Source: Actinomycetes bacterium
GTDB taxonomy: Bacteria > Actinomycetota > Acidimicrobiia > Acidimicrobiales > RAAP-2
Direction: 5' to 3'
Length of the DNA: 17,191 bases
Assembly: GCA_021807965.1 (NCBI GenBank)
Contig: JAKBCI010000007.1
Span: 1-17,191, forward strand
Position numbers and translations under genes: made by a program. Every line of letters starts with the position of its first letter. Position 1 is the first letter of the stretch. The notes under the pieces were generated by a model, which searched no databases, had not been told where the DNA came from, and saw nothing but the letters and a program-made list of their open reading frames with translations. This document shows, one piece after another, positions 1 to 7,939 of this stretch.

Positions 1-345
1 CTGCTCGCAGACCTGGAGTCCACGTTCTCGGTGCACGGCACGTTCACGATCACGGACGGCGCACCGGCCGTCGTCAACGATCCCGACGTGGCCGAGGTCG
101 TGGGCCGAGCGGCGCGATCCGTCGTCGGCGACGGTTTCCTCGCCGAGATGCCCCCAACCTCGGCGAGCGATGACGTTTCGGAGTTCTTGAACCGCATCCC
201 CGGCTGCTACTTCGTCGTTGGCGGCGCTCTCGCGGACGGTTCGAGCGGTTCGCACCACGGACCGGACTTCGCCATCGACGACCGCGCCATTGCCGTGATA
301 GCCCACGTCCTCTGCGCGAGCGCCCTCGACCTCGCAACGCGTTAG
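1..345 (+). CDS. M20-family amidohydrolase, C-terminal fragment
   Basis: The reading frame is open from the first base and ends at TAG (343-345), giving about 114 C-terminal residues; the start lies outside the window. The pattern SDDVSEFL, then IPGCYFVVGG, then HHGPDFAIDD matches the end of M20D amidohydrolases (hippurate or IAA-amino-acid hydrolase type). In these, the Asp and the His pair lie in the second half of the metal-dependent catalytic domain. By family knowledge the enzyme is a cytosolic hydrolase of N-acylated amino acids or similar amides; the substrate cannot be read from this fragment. The stop codon overlaps the stop of the convergent ROK kinase by 4 bases (342-345). The family call is fairly secure; the subfamily is an inference. 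Confidence 0.8.
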   Translation: MLADLESTFSVHGTFTITDGAPAVVNDPDVAEVVGRAARSVVGDGFLAEMPPTSASDDVSEFLNRIPGCYFVVGGALADGSSGSHHGPDFAIDDRAIAVIAHVLCASALDLATR

Positions 346-1094
346 AACAACCGCGCGGCGCCGCGCAGCGACGCTTCGTTCCCCTCGATGCTCACTACGA
401 CGCCCAGCGCGGCGAACCAGGTCGGATCGACTCGTCGCGCGTTGCCCCCCGCGAGGTGCACGAGCTGCGCTGAGAACTCATCGACGAACTCTTTGATGAT
501 CACGCCTAGGTCGTGTCGCCAGCGGACCTCGTCTGCGCCACGAGCCGTCTCGCCGAGCGTCTGGTCGTAGGTTCGACCGTCGGGGCGCACGTGCGCACCG
601 ACATCGCGCACCGGCGTTGGTACCCCCTCTACTTCCAGGGCTAGGCCGAGACCCGTCCCGAGGGTGAGGACCACCTCGACACCCGTGCCGCGACAGCTGC
701 CCAGCGCCGCGAGCGTCGCGTCGTTGACCACCCGGACGTCGAGGCGCGTCTCCTCTCGCAGCGCATCCTGCAGTGCGAAGCCACGCCACTGGCGATCGAG
801 GTCGGGATCAACCTCGGTCGTGACCCCGCCGGGACGCGCCAGGTTTCCCGGTGCGATCACGCGCCCGTCGGCGAACTGTCCCGGGAATCCAACTCCTACG
901 CGCGAACAGCCGCTGCGCACCGCTCGGCTCGCGATCACCCGGACTAAGCGAGCTGGGGACAGCGGATACGGCGTCGCACGGCGTCGCACGGCGTCGAGCA
1001 GCGTGCCCGTGGCGTCAACCGTGGCGAACTTGATGGTGGTGGCACCAACGTCAACGGCAAAAATCGCGTCGCGTCGCTCTGCGTCGTCGGCCAT
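342..1094 (-). CDS. ROK-family sugar kinase, polyphosphate-glucokinase-like
   Basis: A 250-residue protein that would phosphorylate a sugar, probably glucose, in the cytosol. The phosphate-binding motif DVGATTIK lies near residues 15-22. The ROK catalytic motif VVNDATLAALG carries Asp125. LTLGTGLGLAL is the second phosphate motif, and LAGGNAR (about 214-220) matches the C-terminal GGN motif. The segment DGRTYDQTLGETA resembles the region after the ELGHH motif of actinobacterial polyphosphate glucokinases, but here the preceding residues read VGAHVRP. ATG 1094 is chosen because homology begins just after it and a TACGAT element sits 6 bases upstream; the frame stays open much further upstream, but into the neighbouring gene. 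It lies 17 bases downstream of the VirD4-like gene and could be read through from it. The phosphate donor (polyphosphate or ATP) is not decidable here. Confidence 0.8.
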   Translation of the reverse strand: MADDAERRDAIFAVDVGATTIKFATVDATGTLLDAVRRRATPYPLSPARLVRVIASRAVRSGCSRVGVGFPGQFADGRVIAPGNLARPGGVTTEVDPDLDRQWRGFALQDALREETRLDVRVVNDATLAALGSCRGTGVEVVLTLGTGLGLALEVEGVPTPVRDVGAHVRPDGRTYDQTLGETARGADEVRWRHDLGVIIKEFVDEFSAQLVHLAGGNARRVDPTWFAALGVVVSIEGNEASLRGAARLF

Positions 1095-1100
1095 CTGCGC

Positions 1101-1106
1101 ATCGTA
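1101..1106 (-). promoter_or_regulatory. -10 element of probable leaderless promoter, ROK kinase
   Basis: On the minus strand TACGAT fits the TANNNT consensus of the actinobacterial -10 box. It is followed by 6 bases (GCGCAG) and then the ATG at 1094. There is no Shine-Dalgarno sequence, so transcription probably starts at or next to the start codon. The same geometry recurs at four other genes in this window. Confidence 0.5.
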
Positions 1107-1111
1107 CCGAG

Positions 1112-2287
1112 TCAGCGTGCGCCGCGCGGACGCAAGTGTCGATCGCGCCACCACGGCCGCACGCGAATGGCGACCGGGCGCTGGTGGCTCGCGATGACGA
1201 GCGCGGTGCCGCGCGGGCGCTCGCGCAGCGGAACGGGTTCGGCGCGAGTCGGCCCCGGCGTCGCGGCTCGCGGCGCGCGCCGCGGACGAGCCATCGAGAC
1301 CTCGGGCACGTAGGTCGACGCCGTGGGATCGGCCAGTCCGGCCATCACGAGTCGGGTCGCGTGATTGTTGACGATGGTCGCCGCGCGAGGACCCCACCGA
1401 GCGGCCAGCTGTGAGAAGTCCTGGACCACGGTGATCAACGTGACCGCGAGCCCGGCCAGGGTCGCGGCGAGTTGGTCGAGCTCCTCGAGAGGTGCGACGA
1501 CCGCGGCCTCGTCGAGTACGAGCAGCAGCGGACGGGCGAGCCCTTCGTCGACCCGACGCTGCTGGGCGTCTAGGACCGCGCGAAGAGCGCCCGAGAAGAG
1601 CGCCTGGTAATGCGCCTGCTCGCCGCGCGGACTGCACAAGTACAGCGTGTGGGCGCCGTCGACGACGCCGCGCACGCGGGCCCGGGGCTGCTCGAAACGC
1701 CACGGCAGCAGCATGGTCTCGGCGGTGGTGATGACGCCGTCGAGGGTTCGCGGTTCGTGTCCAAGAAAGTCGGCGAGCACCCGTGACGCGAGGCTCACCG
1801 GGTCGCTCGCCCAGGCGTCGAAGTCGCGAGTCTCGACGACGGCCGCCACGTCCACGATGGAAGCACCGCGTTCAGTTGCGCGGGCGAACAGCGCCCCCAC
1901 CAGCTTGACGGCGAGCGTGTTCCAGAACTCCGAGTCGCCGTGACCGGAGCGCACCGTGAGGTCACGCGCCACCCGCAGCGCCTCGCGCATGGTTCGTACT
2001 CCTTCGAGCGGATCCCAGGTCAAGCCGTCGTCAGAGCCCGGTTCCAGGATCTGCACCTCACCGAGCCCGCGGCGCCAGGGAAGCGTCGCGTCGATAACGT
2101 CACGCTTCACGCTGGTCACCACCAGCGCGCCGGACCAGTTGAGTATCGAGGGCACGACGAGTGACGAGGTCTTGCCCACCTGAGTCGGTCCGACCACGAG
2201 TAGCGAGTGGCGAGGGTCGAGCACGACGCGAGGACCGACGCCAACTCCGGCGACTAGACGCCGACCGAGTCGCAGGCCGCGAGTCAC
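1112..2287 (-). CDS. TraG/VirD4-like type IV coupling ATPase, short form
   Basis: A 391-residue P-loop ATPase of the TraG/TraD/VirD4 coupling family, which recruits substrates to a type IV secretion channel. Walker A is GPTQVGKTS with Lys39; Walker B is LLLVLDEA with Asp259-Glu260. Between them, GDSEFWNTLAVKLVGAL and the helical stretch after it match the all-alpha region of the family. The tail GTALVIASHQRP...IRVRPWWRD matches the usual coupling-protein C-terminus. Full-length relatives have an N-terminal membrane anchor and commonly 500 or more residues; here Walker A begins about 32 residues from the start and no transmembrane segment precedes it. The GTG start overlaps the VirB4-like stop as GTGA (2284-2287), which points to translational coupling. 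The family is clear; the role without an anchor or relaxase is uncertain. Confidence 0.85.
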   Translation of the reverse strand: MTRGLRLGRRLVAGVGVGPRVVLDPRHSLLVVGPTQVGKTSSLVVPSILNWSGALVVTSVKRDVIDATLPWRRGLGEVQILEPGSDDGLTWDPLEGVRTMREALRVARDLTVRSGHGDSEFWNTLAVKLVGALFARATERGASIVDVAAVVETRDFDAWASDPVSLASRVLADFLGHEPRTLDGVITTAETMLLPWRFEQPRARVRGVVDGAHTLYLCSPRGEQAHYQALFSGALRAVLDAQQRRVDEGLARPLLLVLDEAAVVAPLEELDQLAATLAGLAVTLITVVQDFSQLAARWGPRAATIVNNHATRLVMAGLADPTASTYVPEVSMARPRRAPRAATPGPTRAEPVPLRERPRGTALVIASHQRPVAIRVRPWWRDRHLRPRGAR

Positions 2288-4488
2288 GCGCGCATTGCGG
2301 CGTCAGTGTCGATGAGACCTCGATCAATCTCATCGGGCGTGATCCGCACGACTGATCGGTGGCGGCCGTATCGCACGAGTGCCTGGCCCCGGTCCAGGTT
2401 GGCGAGGATTCGGCCTTCGATCGCCCCGAGCGCGAGGGCCGCTGCCATGTCGCGCACTTCGTCGGGGGGCTGGCGAAACAGCCACGCGGTCTCGCACTCG
2501 CGCAGCAGGCCGCGAGCTCGTTCGCGCTGCTGACTCCCGTGGTCGCCCACGGCGTCGACGTCACCCCAGCGGTGCACGACGAGCACGTGACTGATTCCCC
2601 GCGATCGGGCGAGCTTCCACGAACCGCGCAGCCACGCGAGGGCGTGAGGGTCCGAGAGGAGCGCCCAGGCCTCGTCGAGCACCACGTACGAGGCGACGCC
2701 GGACTGCGCGACCCGCTGGGCGGCCGCGACCGCGCTCAGTGCCGCCACCGCCATCGTGTCACTCGACCACTGCGCGGACAGATCGAGCACGACCAGGTCG
2801 CCATCGAGCGTCAGGGGTTCGTCGTCGCCGTCGAAGAGACCGGCCAGGTCGCCAACCACGAATCGGCGAAGTGTCAACGCCAACGCTCGATGCGGCGATG
2901 ACGGATCGTCCAGCGCGGCGCGCAGCCATTCGGCTAGATCTCGCAGCGGTCGCGACGACCGCGACGCGGTGACCGCGTCCCACGCCTCGTCGAGCGCGAA
3001 GTGCTGCTCGTCGGACAGCGACTGACCTTGCGCCGACGCGACCAACGCGCGAACGAGCGAGCGACCGTCCGTCGCGTCGGTGAAGGGATCACACCAGCCG
3101 TCGACGCCGAGAACGACCGAGCGAGCCCCGTGACGCGCCGCCAGCGCGCCGTACTCGCCCTTGGGGTCAATGACCACCGCGCGTCGGCCGCGCGCCAGAG
3201 CGCGCTCCACCATCATCTTCACGATGGTGCTCTTGCCGACTCCGATGGCGCCCGCCACGACCACGTTCGGATTCGCGACGACGCCGGCGCGATAGAGATC
3301 GAACGAGTCGAGCACGAAGGGCGCGCCGCCAGCCACCACGCCGAGGGGCGACCCACCCAGTCCCGTACCGGCGTCGTGGGCGGGGACCCGCAGCGCGTCG
3401 AGGTCGCTCGACGTGATCCAGTGCATCGCCCAGCGCGCCGGCGGACCGCACGCTTGGTCAACGACCCACCGCGCCTGTCTTCCGGCCCCGTACTCAACGC
3501 GCAGTCCTGCGTCCGCCGCTCGACGTACGGCGGCGTCGCGCGACGCGCGCAGCGCCGGCCACGACGGCGCGCGAACGGTGAGGTAGACCCCAAGACGCAC
3601 CAGTGCGCGGCCGGCCGCGACGTCCACCTCGCGACGGCGCACTCGTTCGTCGGCCCGATCGAGTCGGGCCGTCGCGCGATACCCGACCGCCGTCGTGGCC
3701 GCCCGATCACTGCGGTGGCGGTGAACGGCGCGCTCAGCGCTGCGCCGAGCGCGATCGGCGCCGACGACGTCGAGGTGCACCGAGAGCGTCGTGGATCCGT
3801 CGAGACTCTGCAGGCCGTCCAGTGCGGCGCCACGCGCCGCGGCGACGGCGAAGTCCTGCACGCGCAGCGCGCACGCGACACCGTCGTCGGAACGAACGTA
3901 GCGCCAGCGCTCGAGCCACCAGGTCGTGCCCCGCCGCGCTGACGTCGCGGCAAAGACCGCCCCGTCATCGCGGCGCCAGCCCCGCGGCGAGGCACCGTCG
4001 GCGCGCGCAACGAGATACGTCAGAGCCGACGTTCCCTCTCGACGGACGTGCACGGAGAGTCGATGGCCCGACCGATCAGCCGCCAGCGCGTCAACGTAGT
4101 CCGCCAGATCGGCCGCTGCTTGATGGTCAGCGCCGGTGAGGTCCAGTCGGCCCCGATGATCGAGGACGAAGCCGGTCCGCTCGGCAACGTCGCGGCCGTC
4201 GACGATCACGCGATCACCCACCGCGACGACCGTCCGCCGCGACCAGTGGCGTCGCGCAACGAACGCGATGCCGGTCGTCACCGCCGTGGCGACCGAGGCG
4301 GACCCCAGCGGGAACGACGCCGCACCGAGCGCGAGCGCCGCCGAAGCCTCGACCACTGACCTCGTGCGCAGCAGCGCGTCGCCGATCCCGGCGACGCCGA
4401 AAACGGCGAGCACCGCCTGGTGGCGGCGAACGCCGATCCAGCGCGGCGCCAGATCCGACGCACCCAGGCCGAGCTGATCATTCGTCAA
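2284..4488 (-). CDS. VirB4/TraC-like type IV secretion ATPase
   Basis: A 734-residue protein of the actinobacterial VirB4-like (SCO6880-type) ATPase family, which powers substrate transfer or pilus assembly. An N-terminal region with one or two moderately hydrophobic segments (about 24-85) is followed by a family-typical middle domain and a RecA-like ATPase domain. Walker A is GAIGVGKST with Lys419, followed by VVIDPKGEYGALA. Walker B is YVVLDEAWALLS with Asp605-Glu606. The C-terminal stretch LFRQPPDEVRDMAAALAL is typical of VirB4. The start is TTG at 4488, preceded at 4 bases by GGTGG; the gene overlaps the end of the TrbL-like gene by 11 bases. The N-terminal membrane region looks like that of fused PrgI/VirB3-like relatives, which would explain the lack of a separate VirB3 gene; that part is inference. 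Confidence 0.85.
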   Translation of the reverse strand: MTNDQLGLGASDLAPRWIGVRRHQAVLAVFGVAGIGDALLRTRSVVEASAALALGAASFPLGSASVATAVTTGIAFVARRHWSRRTVVAVGDRVIVDGRDVAERTGFVLDHRGRLDLTGADHQAAADLADYVDALAADRSGHRLSVHVRREGTSALTYLVARADGASPRGWRRDDGAVFAATSARRGTTWWLERWRYVRSDDGVACALRVQDFAVAAARGAALDGLQSLDGSTTLSVHLDVVGADRARRSAERAVHRHRSDRAATTAVGYRATARLDRADERVRRREVDVAAGRALVRLGVYLTVRAPSWPALRASRDAAVRRAADAGLRVEYGAGRQARWVVDQACGPPARWAMHWITSSDLDALRVPAHDAGTGLGGSPLGVVAGGAPFVLDSFDLYRAGVVANPNVVVAGAIGVGKSTIVKMMVERALARGRRAVVIDPKGEYGALAARHGARSVVLGVDGWCDPFTDATDGRSLVRALVASAQGQSLSDEQHFALDEAWDAVTASRSSRPLRDLAEWLRAALDDPSSPHRALALTLRRFVVGDLAGLFDGDDEPLTLDGDLVVLDLSAQWSSDTMAVAALSAVAAAQRVAQSGVASYVVLDEAWALLSDPHALAWLRGSWKLARSRGISHVLVVHRWGDVDAVGDHGSQQRERARGLLRECETAWLFRQPPDEVRDMAAALALGAIEGRILANLDRGQALVRYGRHRSVVRITPDEIDRGLIDTDAAMRA

Positions 4489-5575
4489 AGTGCCACCCGA
4501 CTACGGGCCCCATCGAGTCGCTCTCGTAGACGACGTGGCCACCACGAAGCCGCGGCTGGCCCACGGGCGGCTTCGGACGCTCGCCGTCTTGGGGCGGCAT
4601 CGGCACGTCGCCTTCGGACTCCCATACCGGAAAGCCCAGGTCGACGGGGCGTTCGGGCGCCGGCGGCAACGGTTCTTCCGGCGTCAGTGCGCGCACCGCC
4701 GCGCCGACCGGCGACGACGGTAGCGCCTGCACCGATGAGGTGAGGCGTTGGCGCATGCCGGCCACCTGGTGCAGCGCCGACTGCTCGATCAGTGGCACCA
4801 GGCGCAACAGAACGAAGGGGCTGAAGGTGGCTAGCACGAGCGTGGTCGCCCCGGTCACGACCGTGGTCAGCGAACCACCACCGAGCTCGTCGAACCCGAC
4901 GGCTAAGGCAATGACGATGACGACCTTGCTCAAGGCCACCGCGAGGAACGTCTCGACCAGTCGCCAGCCCACGCGGCGCATCGCCGGTATGGTCACGAGC
5001 GGCACGACGACGGGCACGAGCGTCAGCACGACCGCACGAACGATGAGCTCGCACCAGAGCAACCAGCCGCCCACCACGATGGCTGAAGCGACGAGAAACA
5101 TGCCAAAGCCGGGCGTCGAGGAGGCGATGGCGTTCGCGTCGGCGGCGAGCAGGGGCACGTGACGCGCCACCGATCCCGCCGCACCCGACGCCAGTTCGTC
5201 CGTCGCGCTCAAGATGAGCTGCGCGAGGGGCCGCGCGAGCGTGATCGCGAGAACCGCCGCCGGTGCCACGCCGAGGTAGACGCGCCAGAGCGAGCCCGCG
5301 TCACCGTGAACGACTCCGTGGATGGTGGCCACGACCAGCCCAATCAACAAGAGAACCGGCGCCAGGGTGAGCAGCGTGGTGTACTCACGCGACGCCGCGT
5401 GCACGACGGATGTCGGCTCACCCGCGGCGTTCAGCACGCGGCTCGTCGCGCTGAGCAGCCACGAGACGCTATCGAGGACCCAGGACGTCAGCGCAGTGAA
5501 GACGTCGCCGAGGGTCGCCTTCGCGACCGTCGTCGACGCGCAGCCCAAGGGGGAGAGGAGGCACCCGATGCCCAT
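4478..5575 (-). CDS. TrbL/VirB6-like polytopic membrane protein of a T4SS
   Basis: A 365-residue membrane protein. Hydrophobic segments lie near residues 67-90, 97-120, 155-200 (probably two helices), 213-235 and 243-265. A proline-rich, charged C-terminal tail of about 90 residues is probably cytoplasmic. Size, topology and position between the DUF6112 protein and the VirB4-like ATPase fit the TrbL/VirB6 inner-membrane channel component of actinobacterial conjugation-type systems. The family is assigned mainly from context and topology, since TrbL proteins have little motif conservation. The start ATG at 5575 shares a base with the upstream stop (TAATG), so the two genes are probably translationally coupled. 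The N-terminus has two cysteines (GIGCLLSPLGC) without a convincing lipobox. Confidence 0.7.
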   Translation of the reverse strand: MGIGCLLSPLGCASTTVAKATLGDVFTALTSWVLDSVSWLLSATSRVLNAAGEPTSVVHAASREYTTLLTLAPVLLLIGLVVATIHGVVHGDAGSLWRVYLGVAPAAVLAITLARPLAQLILSATDELASGAAGSVARHVPLLAADANAIASSTPGFGMFLVASAIVVGGWLLWCELIVRAVVLTLVPVVVPLVTIPAMRRVGWRLVETFLAVALSKVVIVIALAVGFDELGGGSLTTVVTGATTLVLATFSPFVLLRLVPLIEQSALHQVAGMRQRLTSSVQALPSSPVGAAVRALTPEEPLPPAPERPVDLGFPVWESEGDVPMPPQDGERPKPPVGQPRLRGGHVVYESDSMGPVVGWHFDE

Positions 5576-5859
5576 TAGTGCACCGACTGCCCGGTCGTAA
5601 AGAAGAAGTTGACGAGGTGCGGGGCCGCCCCGATGAGCAGCGCCGCAACCAGCGACGTGATCACGGCACGGCGCCCAGCCATGGACTGGTGCATGTTCTG
5701 TGTGTGGCTACCGACGGCCCAGAGCGCGGCGCCGAGCAACAGCGCCACGAGGGCGCCAACGAGACTCCACGCCGCGAGGCCGTTCGCGAACTGCATCAGC
5801 ACGGCGCTGCCGGGCAGCGCGGTGATCGACGGACTCAGGCTAACGGCAACTATACGCAT
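5575..5859 (-). CDS. DUF6112-family small membrane protein, VirB2/pilin-like
   Basis: A 94-residue protein with two transmembrane helices (about 29-49 and 66-83). They are separated by the hydrophilic loop GSHTQNMHQSMAGRR, and the protein ends NFFFTTG. This pattern (ANGLAAWSL, ALWAVGSHTQN, GRRAVITS, NFFF) matches the DUF6112 family, which I recall as found beside TrbL- and VirB4-like genes in actinobacterial conjugative loci. Two short helices with a polar loop are the layout of VirB2/TrbC pilins, so a pilin-like or channel role is plausible but inferred. It is the first gene of the operon. The ATG is supported by GAAAGG 6 bases upstream. Confidence 0.75.
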   Translation of the reverse strand: MRIVAVSLSPSITALPGSAVLMQFANGLAAWSLVGALVALLLGAALWAVGSHTQNMHQSMAGRRAVITSLVAALLIGAAPHLVNFFFTTGQSVH

Positions 5860-5933
5860 GGGTGGCCTTTCACTCGGGGACTCACAACGGTCGCGGTCCG
5901 CGCCACGACGGTGAGGTCTGCGAGAATGAAGCC
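5860..5933 (+). promoter_or_regulatory. Divergent intergenic region, T4SS-like operon / histidine kinase
   Basis: This 74-base gap must hold promoters for both directions. Towards the kinase, GAGAAT (5922-5927) sits 6 bases before the GTG, the same spacing as the leaderless promoters elsewhere here, although the first base departs from TANNNT. CGCGGTCCGCG (5892-5902) is a short perfect inverted repeat in G+C-rich sequence and may be chance. No convincing -10 is visible for the minus-strand operon. Confidence 0.3.
5866..5871 (-). promoter_or_regulatory. Ribosome binding site of the T4SS-like operon's first gene
   Basis: On the minus strand GAAAGG lies 6 bases before the ATG at 5859. It is one of the few clear Shine-Dalgarno sites in the window, so this operon probably has a transcribed leader, unlike the leaderless genes nearby. 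Confidence 0.55.
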
Positions 5934-7223
5934 GTGCTCCTCGCCACCGCTTCCAGTTTCATTGCCCACTGGACCTCCGCCGCCGTCTACGGGCTCGGCG
6001 CGGGCCTCGTCATTCTCGGTGGTCTCCTCGGGTTCTTGATCAATCGCTTCCGCGACCACCGCGCCATCGCCCAGCGAATCAACGCGCTCGGCTCCAGGCT
6101 GGGTGTCGAACACCGCCACGACACCGGCCGGGTCGAGGCCGCTCTGGCGTACCTGGAGGAGGCGACGGGCGAGGCCAGCACCGCGGTGAGCGAATCGAGT
6201 GCCGAATCGATCCGGCTGCGTCGGTCCCTCGAAACGCTGCCGCTCGGCTTGGTTCTCTGCGACGAGGCGGGCGCGATCGTCTATCGCAATCGACAGGCCG
6301 AAACACTCATGACTAGTCGATACGGCGAAGCGATCGCCGCCCAGGCCGTCACCGAGTGTCTCGCCGAGGGTTGGTCGAGCGGCGTCGCCGATCGCACCAT
6401 CGACATCTACGGCCCGCCGCGGCGTACCCTCACCGTGCGCGCGTCGGTCATCGACGACGGGCGACGCCCCCTCGGTGTCCTCGCCGTCATCGAGGACACC
6501 AGCGAACGACGCCGCCTCGAAGACATTCGCCGCGACTTCATCGCCAACGTCAGCCACGAACTCAAGACGCCCATGGGGGCACTCGGACTGCTCGCCGAGA
6601 CGCTGCAGTACGAGCAGGACGCGTCGGTCGCCCGGCGACTCGCCGAACGTATCAACGTCGAGGCGTTCCGGGTCAACCGCATTATCGAGGACCTGCTTGA
6701 CTTGTCGCGCATCGAAAGCGAGGGATCGCCCGCGCGCGAGCCAGTCCCGGTCGCGCTCTTCATCGCTGAGGCGATCGAACGCATCCGTACCGCGGCTGAG
6801 CAGCACGAGGTCACGATCGAGTTCGATGAGCCGTCGGGCGCCTACACGACCGTTGGCGATCGTCGACAACTCGTCTCGGCGGTCCACGCGCTCTTGGAGA
6901 ACGCAGTGGTGTACTCGCCCGCCGGCGGACACGTCTCGGTTCGCGTGGAGCGTGACGAGCACCGCGACGACGGGGAGATCGATGGCCCCCGCGTGCGCAT
7001 CGCCATCACCGACCACGGCGTCGGCATCCCCGCGAAGGACCTCGAGCGAATCTTCGAGCGCTTCTACCGGGTCGACCCCGGCCGCGCCCGCGAAACCGGT
7101 GGAACGGGACTCGGACTGAGCATTGTGCGCCACGTGGCCCACAACCACGGTGGCACCGTCGTGGTGGAGTCGCGCGAAGGCGAGGGCTCGACGTTCACGC
7201 TCGAGTTGCCGGTGAGCCGGTGA
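5934..7223 (+). CDS. senX3: Sensor histidine kinase, SenX3/PhoR type
   Basis: A 429-residue membrane sensor kinase. An N-terminal hydrophobic segment (about 12-37) is followed by a helical linker and a PAS-like domain (about 95-195: LPLGLVLCDEAGAIVYRNRQ, ending VLAVIEDTSERRR). The HisKA domain has the phospho-acceptor His208 in FIANVSHELKTPMG. The ATPase domain shows the N box (LLENAVVYS), G1 (ITDHGVGIP), F box (IFERFYRVD) and G2 (GTGLGLSIVRHV). The frame is open upstream of GTG 5934, but translation from there would run into the divergent gene, and hydrophobicity starts right after this GTG. It overlaps the response regulator by GTGA. SenX3 of mycobacteria senses phosphate limitation through PhoU/Pst; no pst or phoU gene is visible here, so the stimulus is an inference from family. 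Confidence 0.85.
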   Translation: MLLATASSFIAHWTSAAVYGLGAGLVILGGLLGFLINRFRDHRAIAQRINALGSRLGVEHRHDTGRVEAALAYLEEATGEASTAVSESSAESIRLRRSLETLPLGLVLCDEAGAIVYRNRQAETLMTSRYGEAIAAQAVTECLAEGWSSGVADRTIDIYGPPRRTLTVRASVIDDGRRPLGVLAVIEDTSERRRLEDIRRDFIANVSHELKTPMGALGLLAETLQYEQDASVARRLAERINVEAFRVNRIIEDLLDLSRIESEGSPAREPVPVALFIAEAIERIRTAAEQHEVTIEFDEPSGAYTTVGDRRQLVSAVHALLENAVVYSPAGGHVSVRVERDEHRDDGEIDGPRVRIAITDHGVGIPAKDLERIFERFYRVDPGRARETGGTGLGLSIVRHVAHNHGGTVVVESREGEGSTFTLELPVSR

Positions 7224-7939
7224 GCCCCCGTACGCCGCTGGTGCGGGTACTGCTCGTCGAGGATGAGGAGTCCTTCGTCGAGGCGCTCAGCATTGGACTC
7301 GGTCGCGAGGGCTTTGAGGTGACCGTAGCCCGCGACGGCGCCGAGGCCATCGCCCGCTTCGGCGATGGTGACTTCGACATCATCCTGCTCGACCTCATGC
7401 TGCCTCGAATGAGCGGCTTGGACGTCTGTCGCGAGATCCGACTCACGAGCAACGTGCCCATCATCATCGTCAGCGCCAAGGGCGAAGAGGTCGACATGGT
7501 GCTGCTGCTCGAGATCGGAGCGGACGACTACGTCACCAAGCCGTACCGCCTGCGCGAGCTCGTGGCGCGCATCCGCGCGGTGCTTCGCCGACGCGAGCAC
7601 GCGGACGACCTCACCGGCGACGAGACGGTCATCCAGCGCGGTTCCCTGCGCCTCGAGATCGACTCGCGCCGATGTTTCGTTGGCGCGAACGAGGTGAAGC
7701 TGCGCAAGAAGGAGTTCGCCCTCCTGCGCCTGCTGCTCGAGAACCCGGGACGGGTACTCACCCGCGAGGTGCTCATCGACCGCGTCTGGGGCCACGACTA
7801 CGTCGGCGATACCAAGACGCTCGACGTGCACATCAAGCGGCTGCGCGGACTGATCGAGGACGACCCCAAGCACCCCCGTTTCATCACCACGGTCCGCGGC
7901 GTCGGCTACCGCTTCGAGGTCAGCCGGGACGAGCCGTGA
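7220..7939 (+). CDS. regX3: OmpR-family response regulator, RegX3-like
   Basis: A 239-residue response regulator. The receiver domain (about 8-125) has acidic residues Glu14-Asp15, the phospho-acceptor Asp58 in LLDLMLP, Ser85, and Lys107 in DDYVTKP. The C-terminal winged helix (about 140-235) carries the OmpR/PhoB pattern LRKKEFALLRLLLENPGRV, then LIDRVWGHDYVGDTKTLDVH, then TTVRGVGYRFE. It would bind DNA once phosphorylated by the kinase just upstream. The GTG start overlaps the kinase stop as GTGA (7220-7223). The last 20 bases overlap the convergent serS gene. RegX3 is the closest family match; that it controls phosphate genes here is an inference. Confidence 0.88.
   Translation: MSPRTPLVRVLLVEDEESFVEALSIGLGREGFEVTVARDGAEAIARFGDGDFDIILLDLMLPRMSGLDVCREIRLTSNVPIIIVSAKGEEVDMVLLLEIGADDYVTKPYRLRELVARIRAVLRRREHADDLTGDETVIQRGSLRLEIDSRRCFVGANEVKLRKKEFALLRLLLENPGRVLTREVLIDRVWGHDYVGDTKTLDVHIKRLRGLIEDDPKHPRFITTVRGVGYRFEVSRDEP

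Noticed and set aside
1095..1703. N-terminal extension of the ROK kinase to 1703
   Set aside because: The extra residues are Arg/Ala/Gly-rich, lie antisense-frame inside the VirD4-like gene, and the ROK fold begins just after ATG 1094.
3001..3942. 313-codon open frame antisense to the VirB4-like gene
   Set aside because: Arg-rich shadow frame; the minus-strand gene has both Walker motifs and a coupled operon position.
1112..5859. T4SS-like genes as part of an integrative conjugative element within the window
   Set aside because: No integrase, relaxase, replication gene, tRNA or flanking direct repeats are visible, and the flanks are ordinary metabolic and regulatory genes. An element extending beyond the left edge is unlikely given the convergent amidohydrolase.
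5850..7148. 432-codon open frame on the minus strand across the histidine kinase gene
   Set aside because: It is antisense to a kinase with all catalytic motifs in order. Its translation has no recognisable domain and is rich in Asp, Arg and Gly, as expected for the reverse frame of a G+C-rich gene.
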